Origin: Helicobacteraceae bacterium
GTDB taxonomy: Bacteria; Campylobacterota; Campylobacteria; Campylobacterales; Sulfurimonadaceae
Assembly (NCBI GenBank): GCA_027038835.1
Contig: JALWGC010000008.1
Coordinates: 62,001 to 126,000, forward strand
Reading direction: 5' to 3'
DNA length: 64,000 nucleotides
Shown: positions 1-8,892 of the stretch, in pieces
How the letters are laid out: the number at the start of each line of letters is the position of its first letter
Position numbering within the stretch: position 1 is the first letter of the stretch
Translations under genes and position numbers: made by a program
The notes under the pieces: generated by a model
Told to the model about the DNA's origin: nothing
Seen by the model: only the letters and a program-made list of their open reading frames with translations
The model's database searches: none

Positions 1-536
1 GACATACGGTTGACTTTGATCTTTACAGTTTTTTTCTCTCTATGAGGTTGTGGTGCTTTCCATTTTTTTTGCTCCGCTTTTTTTGTCGAGGTTGGAACTT
101 TTTCTTGTTTTTGCGCTTTATAGGTACGAGTAGGCTCGCGCGAGGCTATTACTCTTTTAGGCGTTTGCGGTACTACGGAGACCTCTTTCATCTTGCGCAA
201 AAACTCCATAGACGGTTCCAAAGCGTTTTTGTTTTCCGTCGATGCACGCTGTGTCGGTTTTGCCATTTGCGGCTCTTTGCTTAAAAGAACACGTTCATCT
301 TGAAGAGAGTCGGACTTTTGAGCTTTTTTGGCAACAGTTTCTTGCGACTTTTCTTGCGTCGTTTCTTTGGCAGCCCCATTTTGGTCGATACTTTTTTGCA
401 ACTCTTCTTTCGAAAAATCGATTTGCACCAAAAGAACGGCTATGAACAAAAGTGCGACACCCAACAAAGCGAACGGAAGTGTCTTTTTTATTTTGTATCG
501 AACCCATCTTCGTTCCAAATCTCTTACATCAATCAT
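1..536 (-). CDS. Membrane protein of the DNA-uptake/pilus operon, 3'-truncated by window
   Basis: Partial gene: 178 codons are visible and the frame runs off the left edge without a stop. The ATG at 536 sits inside the end of the upstream ATPase gene in an ATGATTGA overlap, typical of translational coupling. The protein has a short basic cytoplasmic start (MIDVRDLERRW), one membrane segment at about residues 19-37, then a long Lys/Gln/Glu/Thr-rich stretch without recognisable folds. By position it matches the single-pass protein that follows the ATPase in MSHA/Cts operons (MshN-like, or the membrane protein between ctsP and ctsE in Campylobacter). The low-complexity part probably spans the periplasm; any TPR domain would lie outside the window. 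Assignment is by context only. Confidence 0.7.
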   Translation of the reverse strand, partial: MIDVRDLERRWVRYKIKKTLPFALLGVALLFIAVLLVQIDFSKEELQKSIDQNGAAKETTQEKSQETVAKKAQKSDSLQDERVLLSKEPQMAKPTQRASTENKNALEPSMEFLRKMKEVSVVPQTPKRVIASREPTRTYKAQKQEKVPTSTKKAEQKKWKAPQPHREKKTVKIKVNRM

Positions 537-1356
537 GGATCAACCCCGTATGGAGCGCAGCCATTTCGACGATTTTGTTCGAAAGCTGCGTGGAGGATAT
601 TTTCGATGGGTCGTTGGTCGCATACCAATCGTAAATATCAAACAGCGTATAAAGCAGTTTGTTGGTATCTCTGTAGTTTCCGGACGTGATTTTGTATATC
701 AAGTCGATATTTTTCCCTTGGAACATGTTGGCGGTATCGAAAAGATTGTTCTTTATCAGCTTCTTTTGGATATATATCTTGATTTCGCTTTTGCTGGCGT
801 TGACAAGCTCGATACTCTCCCAAATCCTTGTTTGGAAGTGCTCCTTGGCGATAATATCCTCTTTTTCGGTTTTATGAAGTGTGATGACGAATTTGAGTTT
901 TCTTGAATCTGCAAGCAATCTAATCTTCTCCATCTGCTCTTTTGAATACAGTTGCGCTTCGTCGAGAAGAACGATAGGTATATTGTTCTGCTCTTCACTC
1001 ACTTTATGGGAGTGCAATTCGACAACCTTCATAAACTGGGTAAAGTTGAGTTTACCGTCATAGTTGACACCGTAGATGTCTTTTACAAGCACTTTGTAAA
1101 ACTCTCCATCGTCAAGGATGGGAGTTTGGTAGAGATACACGGGATGTTGACTCGATATATCTTCGTATAGTTTTGCTAAGAACATACTTTTTCCCGTTCC
1201 GGGTTTGCCGTAAAGAAGTATCATCTTTAGCGGCTTCTTTACCGACTTTTTCAGCGATGTGTAGATAGTGGAAACTCTATCGAGTTGTACGTATTCCTTC
1301 ACATCTACCGTGTCGATAAAAACGTCCCTGGAACTTTTAAAGATATTATTGTGCAT
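529..1356 (-). CDS. ExeA/MshM-like AAA ATPase of the transformation/pilus system
   Basis: A cytoplasmic AAA-type ATPase that in this setting (CtsP of Campylobacter, MshM, ExeA) energises or helps assemble the secretin apparatus. The Walker A motif GKPGTGKS is at about residues 50-57 and the Walker B is IVLLDEAQ; after these come sensor-like sequence and an all-helical C-terminus. No peptidoglycan-binding domain is present, unlike full-length ExeA. I chose the ATG at 1356 because GAGGG lies just upstream; a GTG at 1365 is the alternative. The start overlaps the end of the secretin gene and the stop overlaps the next start. Confidence 0.85.
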   Translation of the reverse strand: MHNNIFKSSRDVFIDTVDVKEYVQLDRVSTIYTSLKKSVKKPLKMILLYGKPGTGKSMFLAKLYEDISSQHPVYLYQTPILDDGEFYKVLVKDIYGVNYDGKLNFTQFMKVVELHSHKVSEEQNNIPIVLLDEAQLYSKEQMEKIRLLADSRKLKFVITLHKTEKEDIIAKEHFQTRIWESIELVNASKSEIKIYIQKKLIKNNLFDTANMFQGKNIDLIYKITSGNYRDTNKLLYTLFDIYDWYATNDPSKISSTQLSNKIVEMAALHTGLIHD

Positions 1357-3049
1357 CACCCTCACTTTTATTTTCCGTTTTTTCGACTTCTTGTTCTTGC
1401 GCTTCTTGAGCTGCTGCTTCTTGCGCCTCTTTTAGCTCTTGCGCTTTTTTCGCCTCTTCTTCTTGAAGACGTTTCTCTTCCTCTACGGTTATAACGGATG
1501 TGTTCTCTTTAAGAACGGTATCGCTAAAACCTTGGTAGCCCAAATCTTTCAAAGAGAGTTTTTTCTCGTCTTTTTTGATAATATGCGGCTGAATGATGAT
1601 AACGAGCTCTTGCACCTGTTTCGTTTTGCTTTCATATTTGAAAAGCGGACTGATTACAGGGATATCTCCAAGAAGCGGAATTTTGTTCATATCGACAGTC
1701 GTTTTCGTATTGATAAGACCACCGAGAATGATTCTGCTTCCGTCTTTGACCGTTACGACAGATGAAAGTTGTCTTCTGTCCAAATCCGGCGGCATAGTTC
1801 TCTCTTCAGCCGTTTTGGATGCGATATTGTCTCTCGTTTCGGAGAGGGAAGGATTGATTTTAAGCGTAATTGCACCATCTTCGGAAATTTCCGGTGTAAT
1901 GTCTAGAAGTACACCTGCAAATACCGACTGAACCGCGTCGTTTTGTGTTGTCGCCACGACACCACCGGTACTACCTTGTTGGTTGGTAGATTGTTTGATT
2001 TTGTAAAAGTACTCCGTCCCGACGGTGATGAGAGCCGGTTGGTTGTTAAGAGTGAGTACTTTCGGGTTGGAAATCGCACTCAAGTCCCCTTGTGTTTGGA
2101 GAAACTTCACAACTTCGTTCAAGCTACCGCCACCTTTGATACTTACGAGGTTGGAGATGGTTTTTCCAGCACCGTTAGCTACGGAAGTGATAGAACCGCC
2201 ATCGAATGTACCGACGTCGCGATTTTGTAGATGGTGAATACTCACTTCAAGGTTTTGGAGTTTGTAAAGTTGTGACCAGTCGATACCCGTCGTTTTTCCT
2301 TTGTTGAGCGTAACAGCCATGATTTGTACGTCTATGAGTACTTGCATGTGCATTTTCTTTTGGAGTTTGTCTAGGTACTCCGACACTCTTTTTAGCTGTT
2401 GTTGCGTAGCCGTTACAGTGACAAGACCCGCATTTTTGTTGATGATAGGTGGTTGTGCTTTGTACACATCTTCAGGTCGGTTGATGATACGTTGAAGTTC
2501 ATGGTCGAGTTTGTCCCAAAACACGACTTCATCCGTAGATTCGATCTTTACGCCCGATTGAGTGTTGATGCCGCTGCCGCCACCGACACTGCCTCCGTCA
2601 CCGCCTGCACTTGCGCCGCTTCCTGAAGTGAAGTCGTTGGAAGTCTGCGAACTCAATGTGATATCGGTCGTTCCGGTTCCTTTTCTTACAGAAAGGGTGT
2701 AATCGACCGTGAACGTTTTTGTCTCGAGGTAAGATATTTTCAATATATTGTTCTCGAGTTTGTATGATAGATTGTTCTGCGTCAAAATGACGTTGAGCAC
2801 TTCATCGAGCGTCAAGTTCTTGATGTGCGTTTTGTTGAGCCTTTTATTGAGGAACTTCTGTGCGTTTGGATCGGTTATGATGATGCTGAACTCACATTGG
2901 TCGCTCAATTGCTCGACAAAGTCGATAATTTTCGTATCGCGTGTAGAACTTATACTGAAAAGCTCGTAAGAACAATCCGCCTGTACCTGTGAAAAGGCTG
3001 CCGAAGCAACGAAAAGCATACTTAAGAGTCTAGATCTCATTTTTTTCAT
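1346..3049 (-). CDS. mshL: Type II/MSHA-type secretin (MshL/CtsD family)
   Basis: Outer-membrane secretin that forms the pore for pilus or DNA passage. It has a signal peptide of about 24 residues, an STN/secretin N domain, a Gly/Ser-rich linker around residues 145-165 (typical of the MshL group), an N1-like domain, and the conserved secretin core with ISNPKVLTLNNQPA, VGTEYFY, LDITPEI and SSVVTVKDGSRIILGGLI. The C-terminus is a Glu/Ala/Gln-rich tail of about 60 residues, probably coiled coil. ATGA overlap with the upstream gene; AGGA lies seven bases before the ATG. In Campylobacter the homologue (CtsD) is needed for natural transformation. Here it could serve DNA uptake, a type IV pilus, or both. 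Confidence 0.93.
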   Translation of the reverse strand: MKKMRSRLLSMLFVASAAFSQVQADCSYELFSISSTRDTKIIDFVEQLSDQCEFSIIITDPNAQKFLNKRLNKTHIKNLTLDEVLNVILTQNNLSYKLENNILKISYLETKTFTVDYTLSVRKGTGTTDITLSSQTSNDFTSGSGASAGGDGGSVGGGSGINTQSGVKIESTDEVVFWDKLDHELQRIINRPEDVYKAQPPIINKNAGLVTVTATQQQLKRVSEYLDKLQKKMHMQVLIDVQIMAVTLNKGKTTGIDWSQLYKLQNLEVSIHHLQNRDVGTFDGGSITSVANGAGKTISNLVSIKGGGSLNEVVKFLQTQGDLSAISNPKVLTLNNQPALITVGTEYFYKIKQSTNQQGSTGGVVATTQNDAVQSVFAGVLLDITPEISEDGAITLKINPSLSETRDNIASKTAEERTMPPDLDRRQLSSVVTVKDGSRIILGGLINTKTTVDMNKIPLLGDIPVISPLFKYESKTKQVQELVIIIQPHIIKKDEKKLSLKDLGYQGFSDTVLKENTSVITVEEEKRLQEEEAKKAQELKEAQEAAAQEAQEQEVEKTENKSEGDAQ

Positions 3050-3534
3050 TTTTTCATCCTGCTATTTAGTTTATTGGTTTTGGTCGATAGAGTGACAGTT
3101 TTGGTAGAACTTTTCAAAACAACATCTTGAAGTGTTATTTTGGCTACTTTGTATCTACCGAGTCTATCGCCTACTTTATACCATTTACCGTTTATCAAAG
3201 CGGTATTGTTAATGATCGCGCTTACGCTAAGCCCTTTACGCTTTATATGTTTAACCGCCACACGTTTTTGTGCGTTCGTAGTCGATGTACATCTTTGTTG
3301 AGGTACGATCGACGGTGGAGTGACGGCTCTTCTTGCCGCTTTTGTTTTCTCTTTCGTTTTGTTCTTTTCCAAGAAAACGAAAGGACTTTTAAGTAGAGAT
3401 ATCGCATGCACCGAAGCGCCTTGCCTAGGAGGTTTTATCTCCTCTATCTCTTTATCGACCCATTTGAGCTCTTCGAAACTCGTCTGGGCGAATGCTACCG
3501 ATGCCAGAATGAGAGTCAATGTTAACTTTTTCAA
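3046..3534 (-). CDS. PilP/MshK-like periplasmic protein of the secretin operon
   Basis: Small exported protein. I prefer the TTG at 3534: it gives a clean signal peptide (MKKLTLTLILASVAFA), follows a strong GGGGGAT ribosome site by six bases, and overlaps the previous stop as TTGA. An ATG at 3549 would add five residues. The mature part has a short basic linker and a C-terminal domain of about 60 residues with the INGKWYKVGDRLGRYKVAKI pattern. This is the PilP/GspC-like fold that docks to secretin N0 domains. Equivalent position to ctsR in Campylobacter. Function inferred from fold pattern and context. Confidence 0.75.
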   Translation of the reverse strand: MKKLTLTLILASVAFAQTSFEELKWVDKEIEEIKPPRQGASVHAISLLKSPFVFLEKNKTKEKTKAARRAVTPPSIVPQQRCTSTTNAQKRVAVKHIKRKGLSVSAIINNTALINGKWYKVGDRLGRYKVAKITLQDVVLKSSTKTVTLSTKTNKLNSRMKK

Positions 3535-4166
3535 TATTTTATCCCCCATACAGAGATGTTGATATCGTTATGAAGCGTATTGTTGGCTTCAATACTCATA
3601 TCATGTATATCGACGACCAAGTCGCTTTTTTCGAGTTCGTTTATGAACTTGAGCATGTTTTTGTAGTTTCCTTCTGATTTCAAGGAGATGTCGAGTACAT
3701 GCCCGAACGACTCGCCCGTATCGTTGATTTGGTTGTAGAGCTCCATCAACTTGATTTTGTTGCGTAAAGCTTTTTTATCGATAGAGTGGAGATACTCACC
3801 CCAAATCTGCTCATCGTACAACAAGAAAGAGATTTGCTCGATTTTCGTCTTGATGTACTGGTTGTAGTCTTTGTATTTAACGATCTCTTGTTTTACAAGT
3901 TTTATTTTGTTGTCTATCATCGTGATCATGCTCTCTGGATGTGTCTTGAGGTAAGTTTCATCGAGCATGATTTTTTGTTTGAGACTGTCTCTCTCCCGTA
4001 GCTTTTGTTCGAACATCTGCAAAGAGGTCTCCCAAAAGAACATATAGGAGAAAGCGAAAAGCCCCGCAAAGATCATGACGTAGAGCATGTATATCTCTTT
4101 TTTCTCTTTGCGTTGCAACGCTTGGTCAATGTTATGTAGGTAATCTTCCATGCTTAAACTTTTCAT
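3531..4166 (-). CDS. PilO/MshJ-like inner-membrane assembly protein
   Basis: A short cytoplasmic start, one transmembrane helix at about residues 25-44, a coiled-coil stretch at about 50-110, and a C-terminal alpha/beta domain. This is the arrangement of PilO/GspM proteins, which pair with PilN in the inner-membrane platform of type IV pili and type II secretion. It overlaps the upstream PilM-PilN-like gene by ATGA and the downstream PilP-like gene by TTGA, so the chain is translationally coupled. Sequence identity to known PilO cannot be judged by eye. Confidence 0.75.
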   Translation of the reverse strand: MKSLSMEDYLHNIDQALQRKEKKEIYMLYVMIFAGLFAFSYMFFWETSLQMFEQKLRERDSLKQKIMLDETYLKTHPESMITMIDNKIKLVKQEIVKYKDYNQYIKTKIEQISFLLYDEQIWGEYLHSIDKKALRNKIKLMELYNQINDTGESFGHVLDISLKSEGNYKNMLKFINELEKSDLVVDIHDMSIEANNTLHNDINISVWGIKY

Positions 4167-5698
4167 AACTTAATCGCCTTTAAAGTACTGAAATAGACTT
4201 TGGAGTCTTTATCGTACGTTATCTTTTCAAGTTCGAATCTGTAGTCCTCTTCATGGACTTTGGTGACGTGCTCGAGAAGTTTTGTAATCCATTCACTTTT
4301 TGGTGAAACCAAGTTGAAAGTGAAAGTTCTCGTGTTGTTGTTTTCGTCATATTTCAAAGATTCGACTTTGACGTTGAACTTGTTGAGGTCTTTTGTGAAC
4401 ATAGTCAACGTTTTGGCTTTCATAAGATAGCCGTTTTTGACCCGTTTGATTTTTTTGAGTGTCGCTTTTTTCGAAGCGAACTCGTCTTTTTCCTCTTTGA
4501 GAAGCGTCAGCTCTCTGTTGAGTTCGGCTTGTTTATTCTTGATCGTCGCTTCTCTGGTTACCCGGATATTGTGGATTTCGCTGTATTTGTCCTCAAGGAC
4601 GTTGATCTCTATTTGTTGTATGTAAGCGAGTGTCCAGTAAGTAAGTGGATACAAAAACGCGAGGAACAAAGAAGCTGCCGTAACCATTATCAGCTTACCG
4701 CTTTCTCTTTGAGTGAATTTAGGCGGTCGAGGATACTTCGTAAAGTTTGCGAGGTATTTTTCCTCATCCGGAATAGTCGTGTACAGATGCATCAGCATAT
4801 GCATCTGATCGACATAATCCTCGTTGCTTTCGAGTCCGTAGTCGAAATCGAAAACTTTGCTTTTTATCGAAAGTTCACTCTCGAGCATCTCGTCGAGCTT
4901 CGATTCGAAGTAGATAGAAGCACCGATGTAGATGACGTCTATCTTGTCAAGTTCGAAGGCTCTCTTCGCGTATGTCAAGACATCGTTGACGGTTGTGAAG
5001 AGTTCCTTGTAAAGTTTCAATAAACTTTCTCTGTAATCCGATTCGGTATATTTGAGATTTGCCGTAGAGAGGAATGTCGTGAATTCATCGTACGGAATGC
5101 GCTCCCCGTATATCTCGCAAAATCTCTCATGCATCTCTTCAAGCGAAAATTTGAGTGATTTCGTATAGAGAAACTCTTTTTCGTTATAGATAGTGATAGA
5201 AGCGTCATTCTCTTGAATGTACACGAAACAATCGCATCCGCTTGTCTCGACTATCTCTTTTGTATAGAGTGTTTTGTAAAAAAGAGGTGCGGGGAGAATC
5301 TGGTCGATATATTTGACTTTTTCGACACTTGCTTTGAAAGTCTCGTCCAATTCCGTCGGATCGACTATAAACAGATGAAAATAGCGATTTTCATCATCGA
5401 CGTTACTGAAGTGCTCTACGATTTGAATGTTGTACTCGATCGCTTGATCGAGGGCAAGTTCATCGTAGGCTTTACTATATACAGCATCGTAAACATCCTC
5501 TTTCGGTATGTTTTTGCTTATACCGATTTGTGAATGGATAAACCCTTTTGTGTTAAGAAAAGAGATAGCGTATTGCTCTTTTTTGTAGCTGACGTCACGC
5601 GCCTTCGTTAAAAAGCTCGATACGCTAGTGTAGTACTCCTGTGTATAGGGGTTTATCGAAACGACGCTGGAGAAAGAGTGTTCACTTTTTTTACTCAT
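4163..5698 (-). CDS. PilM-PilN-type fusion of the DNA-uptake/pilus platform
   Basis: A 511-residue protein whose first ~330 residues look like a soluble actin-fold PilM/MshI module, followed by one membrane helix at about 343-365, a coiled coil at about 370-420, and a PilN-like periplasmic domain. PilM and PilN are usually separate, with PilM gripping the cytoplasmic tail of PilN; here they are one chain. First gene of the operon, with no strong ribosome site ahead of ATG 5698. Campylobacter CtsX-like proteins are a possible comparison. The domain reading is inferred from membrane topology and context. Confidence 0.7.
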   Translation of the reverse strand: MSKKSEHSFSSVVSINPYTQEYYTSVSSFLTKARDVSYKKEQYAISFLNTKGFIHSQIGISKNIPKEDVYDAVYSKAYDELALDQAIEYNIQIVEHFSNVDDENRYFHLFIVDPTELDETFKASVEKVKYIDQILPAPLFYKTLYTKEIVETSGCDCFVYIQENDASITIYNEKEFLYTKSLKFSLEEMHERFCEIYGERIPYDEFTTFLSTANLKYTESDYRESLLKLYKELFTTVNDVLTYAKRAFELDKIDVIYIGASIYFESKLDEMLESELSIKSKVFDFDYGLESNEDYVDQMHMLMHLYTTIPDEEKYLANFTKYPRPPKFTQRESGKLIMVTAASLFLAFLYPLTYWTLAYIQQIEINVLEDKYSEIHNIRVTREATIKNKQAELNRELTLLKEEKDEFASKKATLKKIKRVKNGYLMKAKTLTMFTKDLNKFNVKVESLKYDENNNTRTFTFNLVSPKSEWITKLLEHVTKVHEEDYRFELEKITYDKDSKVYFSTLKAIKL

Positions 5699-5712
5699 AG
5701 CGATCTTTACCT

Positions 5713-7002
5713 TTATTTTCTAAAATGGATCAAACTCATTCCGCAGAATTCGTTTGCCTTGTAAAATTCAACTCTATATATAAGATTGTTCCTATCTATA
5801 GAGTAGCTTTTGTTCAAACGCCCATAAGGTATGCGAATCTCACTTTCATCGATACCTTGCTTTGAACTAAAACCTATCACGTTTACCCTTATATTGTCCA
5901 TCCTTTTTACAACGAAACTGCCTTTGACAAAGAATTCCGAAGGTATCTTTACCTTATGTTTCTTTTTGTTTAAAAGAACAGTCGTTGTTACCGGACAATC
6001 TTTGGCGATTTCGAAATACTGTGGAAATAGCGCGGTTAAACGCTTGTTTCCTATATATATATTATAGAAACCGCTCTTGTCTCGTTTAACACTTCCCAAC
6101 GGATGAGTAAAACGGAAAGTGTTATGAATAGATTTTAGCGGAATAAACCTTAAAGTTTTTTTTATGTCTGATAAGTTTAGGACTATTTTGTCGTTTATAT
6201 ACAAAAAACCGTAATTTTGTACCAATTTTTTGATATTTTCGATGTTCATATTGAAGTCTCTTTGGTATTTTACTCCTGTTATTTTCATAAACTCTTCTAT
6301 GGCGAGGAGTTGGTAGAACACTTTTTGGGTGAGCGATGTTAGATTTTTACTTGTCTCTATGGCGAAAGCGGGTTTGTTGTGTGTTACGGCGAAAAATGTC
6401 AACGATTTTCGCATCGCTTCGTCGTCGAACTTCGTGTTGGTGTTTTTGACATCGAACGCATGGTGTTTTTTTATAAGTTTCTTGTTTATACTGTTTTTGA
6501 CGCTGTTTGCTATTTTGTCGAGCTTGGCGAATCTTTTCGTGGTGTTTATCTCGCACTGGTCTATGACGCAGGTTTGCCCCCATGCGTTGGGATTGAAAAT
6601 GCTTCCTTGGTATTTTTTTCTGTAAAATCCATGCCCATCATGGAGATTGAGAACAAGGGAGACTTTTGGAGAGAGTATTATTTTTTTGATTTGTTTTACG
6701 CGATTTGTGTCGGGGTCGTTTGGAGCGATTTTATGAAATTTTCGGTTCATATCGCCGTTTATCCCCCGTTTGTTTGCTTGAATACTTGGGGCATTGAGAT
6801 TGGGAACTACCCATAAAGCGTTCTTTTCTATTTTGTAATGGGTTGCGAGGATGGAGGCTGCGAAGTAGCCTCCAGGTTCGTTGCCATGAATACCACCGAT
6901 GACCAGCAAGGTGGAAGAGGCGTTTTCGTCCCCTTTTTTGATGAGATTGAAAGGGAGCGCGTAAAGTGAAGCGGAGAATAAAAGGAACAAGATGAGCTTC
7001 AT
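5713..7002 (-). CDS. csd4: Csd4/Pgp1 family D,L-carboxypeptidase (M14)
   Basis: Periplasmic zinc peptidase that trims peptidoglycan tripeptides to dipeptides and is required for helical shape in Helicobacter and Campylobacter. From ATG 7002 it has a signal peptide ending near residue 16. Zinc ligands are readable as H39 and E42 (GGIHGNEPGG) and H121 (LNLHDGHGF), and the catalytic Glu is E215 (AFAIETS). The C-terminal ~200 residues are the beta domains of this family. A TTG at 7032 gives a ten-residue extension inside the previous gene and spoils the signal peptide, so I prefer the ATG. It lies directly behind its functional partner csd6. Confidence 0.92.
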   Translation of the reverse strand: MKLILFLLFSASLYALPFNLIKKGDENASSTLLVIGGIHGNEPGGYFAASILATHYKIEKNALWVVPNLNAPSIQANKRGINGDMNRKFHKIAPNDPDTNRVKQIKKIILSPKVSLVLNLHDGHGFYRKKYQGSIFNPNAWGQTCVIDQCEINTTKRFAKLDKIANSVKNSINKKLIKKHHAFDVKNTNTKFDDEAMRKSLTFFAVTHNKPAFAIETSKNLTSLTQKVFYQLLAIEEFMKITGVKYQRDFNMNIENIKKLVQNYGFLYINDKIVLNLSDIKKTLRFIPLKSIHNTFRFTHPLGSVKRDKSGFYNIYIGNKRLTALFPQYFEIAKDCPVTTTVLLNKKKHKVKIPSEFFVKGSFVVKRMDNIRVNVIGFSSKQGIDESEIRIPYGRLNKSYSIDRNNLIYRVEFYKANEFCGMSLIHFRK

Positions 7003-7009
7003 ACTGCGA

Positions 7010-7969
7010 CTACTTTTCGCTGAAAATTTCAAAACGGGAGTTGTTTTCTCTGACTAACAGTTCTTTTGGGCCTTCGAAACGGTAATGCTCGCTTTGGTAT
7101 CGTTCGAAAAAAGTTATTTGGTATATGCCCGGATTGTTAGGGTAGGGGAATATACTGATATCGTCGAAAATGATTTTTTTCTTTTCGTTACGTGAGAATA
7201 TAGCTTTTTTAAAGCGTGCGAATTCTTTTTTGTTCTTGCCGTCGAAACGTTTGAAGTCATCGGCGTAGAAGTCGAGGTATCCATCGATATCGTTGTATTT
7301 CCACGCATACCGCCATCTGTATAGCCAAGCGGCGAGTCGAGATAGCTTTTGTTTGGAAATTGTGTCGATGTTTTTCGTTTCGTATATCAAAAGGAGTGTT
7401 TTTGGTAGTTCGATTTCTTCACTGAGACACTCGAGTCCGTCGTTGTCGATGGCGATGCAGCCTTTGGTGAAACTGTCTCTTTTTTGGTCGTTAGGTAAGC
7501 CGTGTATCCATATGCCGTGTCCTTTTTTGTTTCTGTAACGGTCGAAGAGATTGGGATAGGAAGTGACAAATGCGAACGGTCCGTAGAACGAATCGACTTT
7601 GGAGAGTTTTTTGACGAGGGTGTAGATACCGACGGGTGTTTTTAGATCCCCTTCGTTTTGTTTGTCCCCTTTGTTCTTGCCGGTAAACGCTTTGTATTCG
7701 TTTTTCAAAACAAACGTCGCGTTGGCGTCTTTTTGGTAGAGTTGGAGTGTCGAACTGTTCTTGTCGCAAATCAAGATGGAAGTGTAGTTTTGTGTATAGC
7801 CGAATTTCGTATCGACCTTTTCTATCATATCTTGCCAATATTTTTGCTTTGCAAGTTCTCTGTCGAGACGGCGTTCGATTTTTTCGATCCCTTCTTTGCG
7901 GTACTCGTCCAAAAGTGAATTTGCAAACGCCATGGAAGTAAGTAGTGCTAAAAAAAGAACTCTTTTCAT
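7010..7969 (-). CDS. csd6: Csd6/Pgp2 family L,D-carboxypeptidase (YkuD fold)
   Basis: Periplasmic enzyme that removes the terminal D-Ala from peptidoglycan tetrapeptides, making the tripeptide that Csd4/Pgp1 then cuts. Signal peptide (MKRVLFLALLTSMAFA), then a YkuD catalytic domain with H156 in GIWIHG and nucleophile C171 in FTKGCIAI, followed by an NTF2-like C-terminal domain of about 110 residues, the layout of Helicobacter Csd6. The ATGA overlap with era couples it to the rplI-hslVU-era transcript. With csd4 it suggests a curved or helical cell, although straight species can also keep these genes. Confidence 0.93.
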   Translation of the reverse strand: MKRVLFLALLTSMAFANSLLDEYRKEGIEKIERRLDRELAKQKYWQDMIEKVDTKFGYTQNYTSILICDKNSSTLQLYQKDANATFVLKNEYKAFTGKNKGDKQNEGDLKTPVGIYTLVKKLSKVDSFYGPFAFVTSYPNLFDRYRNKKGHGIWIHGLPNDQKRDSFTKGCIAIDNDGLECLSEEIELPKTLLLIYETKNIDTISKQKLSRLAAWLYRWRYAWKYNDIDGYLDFYADDFKRFDGKNKKEFARFKKAIFSRNEKKKIIFDDISIFPYPNNPGIYQITFFERYQSEHYRFEGPKELLVRENNSRFEIFSEK

Positions 7970-8880
7970 CCTTTATATCCTAACTCCTCGAGATATCCTT
8001 TGTCTTTGCTCCACCCTTTTTTAACGCTGACTTGCAAATTGAGATAGCACTGTTTTTGGCTAAGCTCTTCTATTTTCTCTCTGGCACTTCTGCCGATGCG
8101 TTTGATAGCTTCCCCTTTTTTACCGATGATAATCCCTTTTTGGGATTGCTTTTCGACGATAATGGTCGCATAGATTTTATCAATATGCGGTTCTTCGTAG
8201 ATTTTGTCGATGATGACGTCCGATTCGTAAGGTACTTCGTCGCTGATATTTTCGAAAATCGCTTCTCTGATGAACTCTTTGTAGATGTTTCTTAAAAGTT
8301 CGTCGGTCAAGTCTTCCGGGTCGTAGAGGTATGGGGAGTAGGGGAGGTGTTTGACGATTTGATCTAGCAAGTCTTTGTGCCCCACTTTTCTTGGAACCGC
8401 TACGGGGATGAGCGCTTTGAAGTAGTCGGAATATTTGTTGTACTGACCGATTTTTTTCAAAAGCTTTTCTTGGGAAACTTGGTCGATTTTCGATAGCGCT
8501 ATGATATGGGGAATCTCCCCTTTGGTTATTTCCAAAAATCGCTCGTAGTTTTCGATATTGTCGGTAACGGGAGCGAGATAGACGATAAGGTCGGCATCTC
8601 CCATCGCTTTGAGCGCTTCTTCGAGCATGAATTGGTTGAGTAGTTTTTCCCTTTCGTGTATTCCGGGTGTGTCGATGAAGATAATTTGCGCATTGTCATG
8701 CATAACGATAGCGTTGGAGCGTTTGCGAGTGGCGTTGGCTTTATGGCTGACCATCGCAATTTTTTCACCCAGCAGTGAATTAAGCAGTGTCGATTTTCCG
8801 GCGTTGGGTCGCCCGATAAGGGCTACGTAGCCACATTTCGTCGTGGCGTTTTGGAGTTGTTCTTCTAGTGTGTTATCCAA
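7966..8880 (-). CDS. era: GTPase Era
   Basis: Ribosome-associated GTPase that helps mature the 16S rRNA 3' end and 30S subunit. G1 GRPNAGKST at about 23-31, G3 DTPG, and a C-terminal KH domain with GIIIGKKGEAIKRIG. G4 reads SKID instead of the usual NKxD; from memory this substitution also occurs in other Campylobacterota. The start is TTG 8880: there is no in-frame ATG before the G domain, and AGGATAGAG, which overlaps the hslU stop, lies just upstream. 304 residues is normal length. Confidence 0.95.
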   Translation of the reverse strand: MDNTLEEQLQNATTKCGYVALIGRPNAGKSTLLNSLLGEKIAMVSHKANATRKRSNAIVMHDNAQIIFIDTPGIHEREKLLNQFMLEEALKAMGDADLIVYLAPVTDNIENYERFLEITKGEIPHIIALSKIDQVSQEKLLKKIGQYNKYSDYFKALIPVAVPRKVGHKDLLDQIVKHLPYSPYLYDPEDLTDELLRNIYKEFIREAIFENISDEVPYESDVIIDKIYEEPHIDKIYATIIVEKQSQKGIIIGKKGEAIKRIGRSAREKIEELSQKQCYLNLQVSVKKGWSKDKGYLEELGYKG

Positions 8881-8892
8881 TTTTTCTCTATC

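Noticed and set aside
7966-8880. Inactive Era because G4 is SKID
   Set aside because: All other motifs are intact and the same change is, from memory, present in related species.
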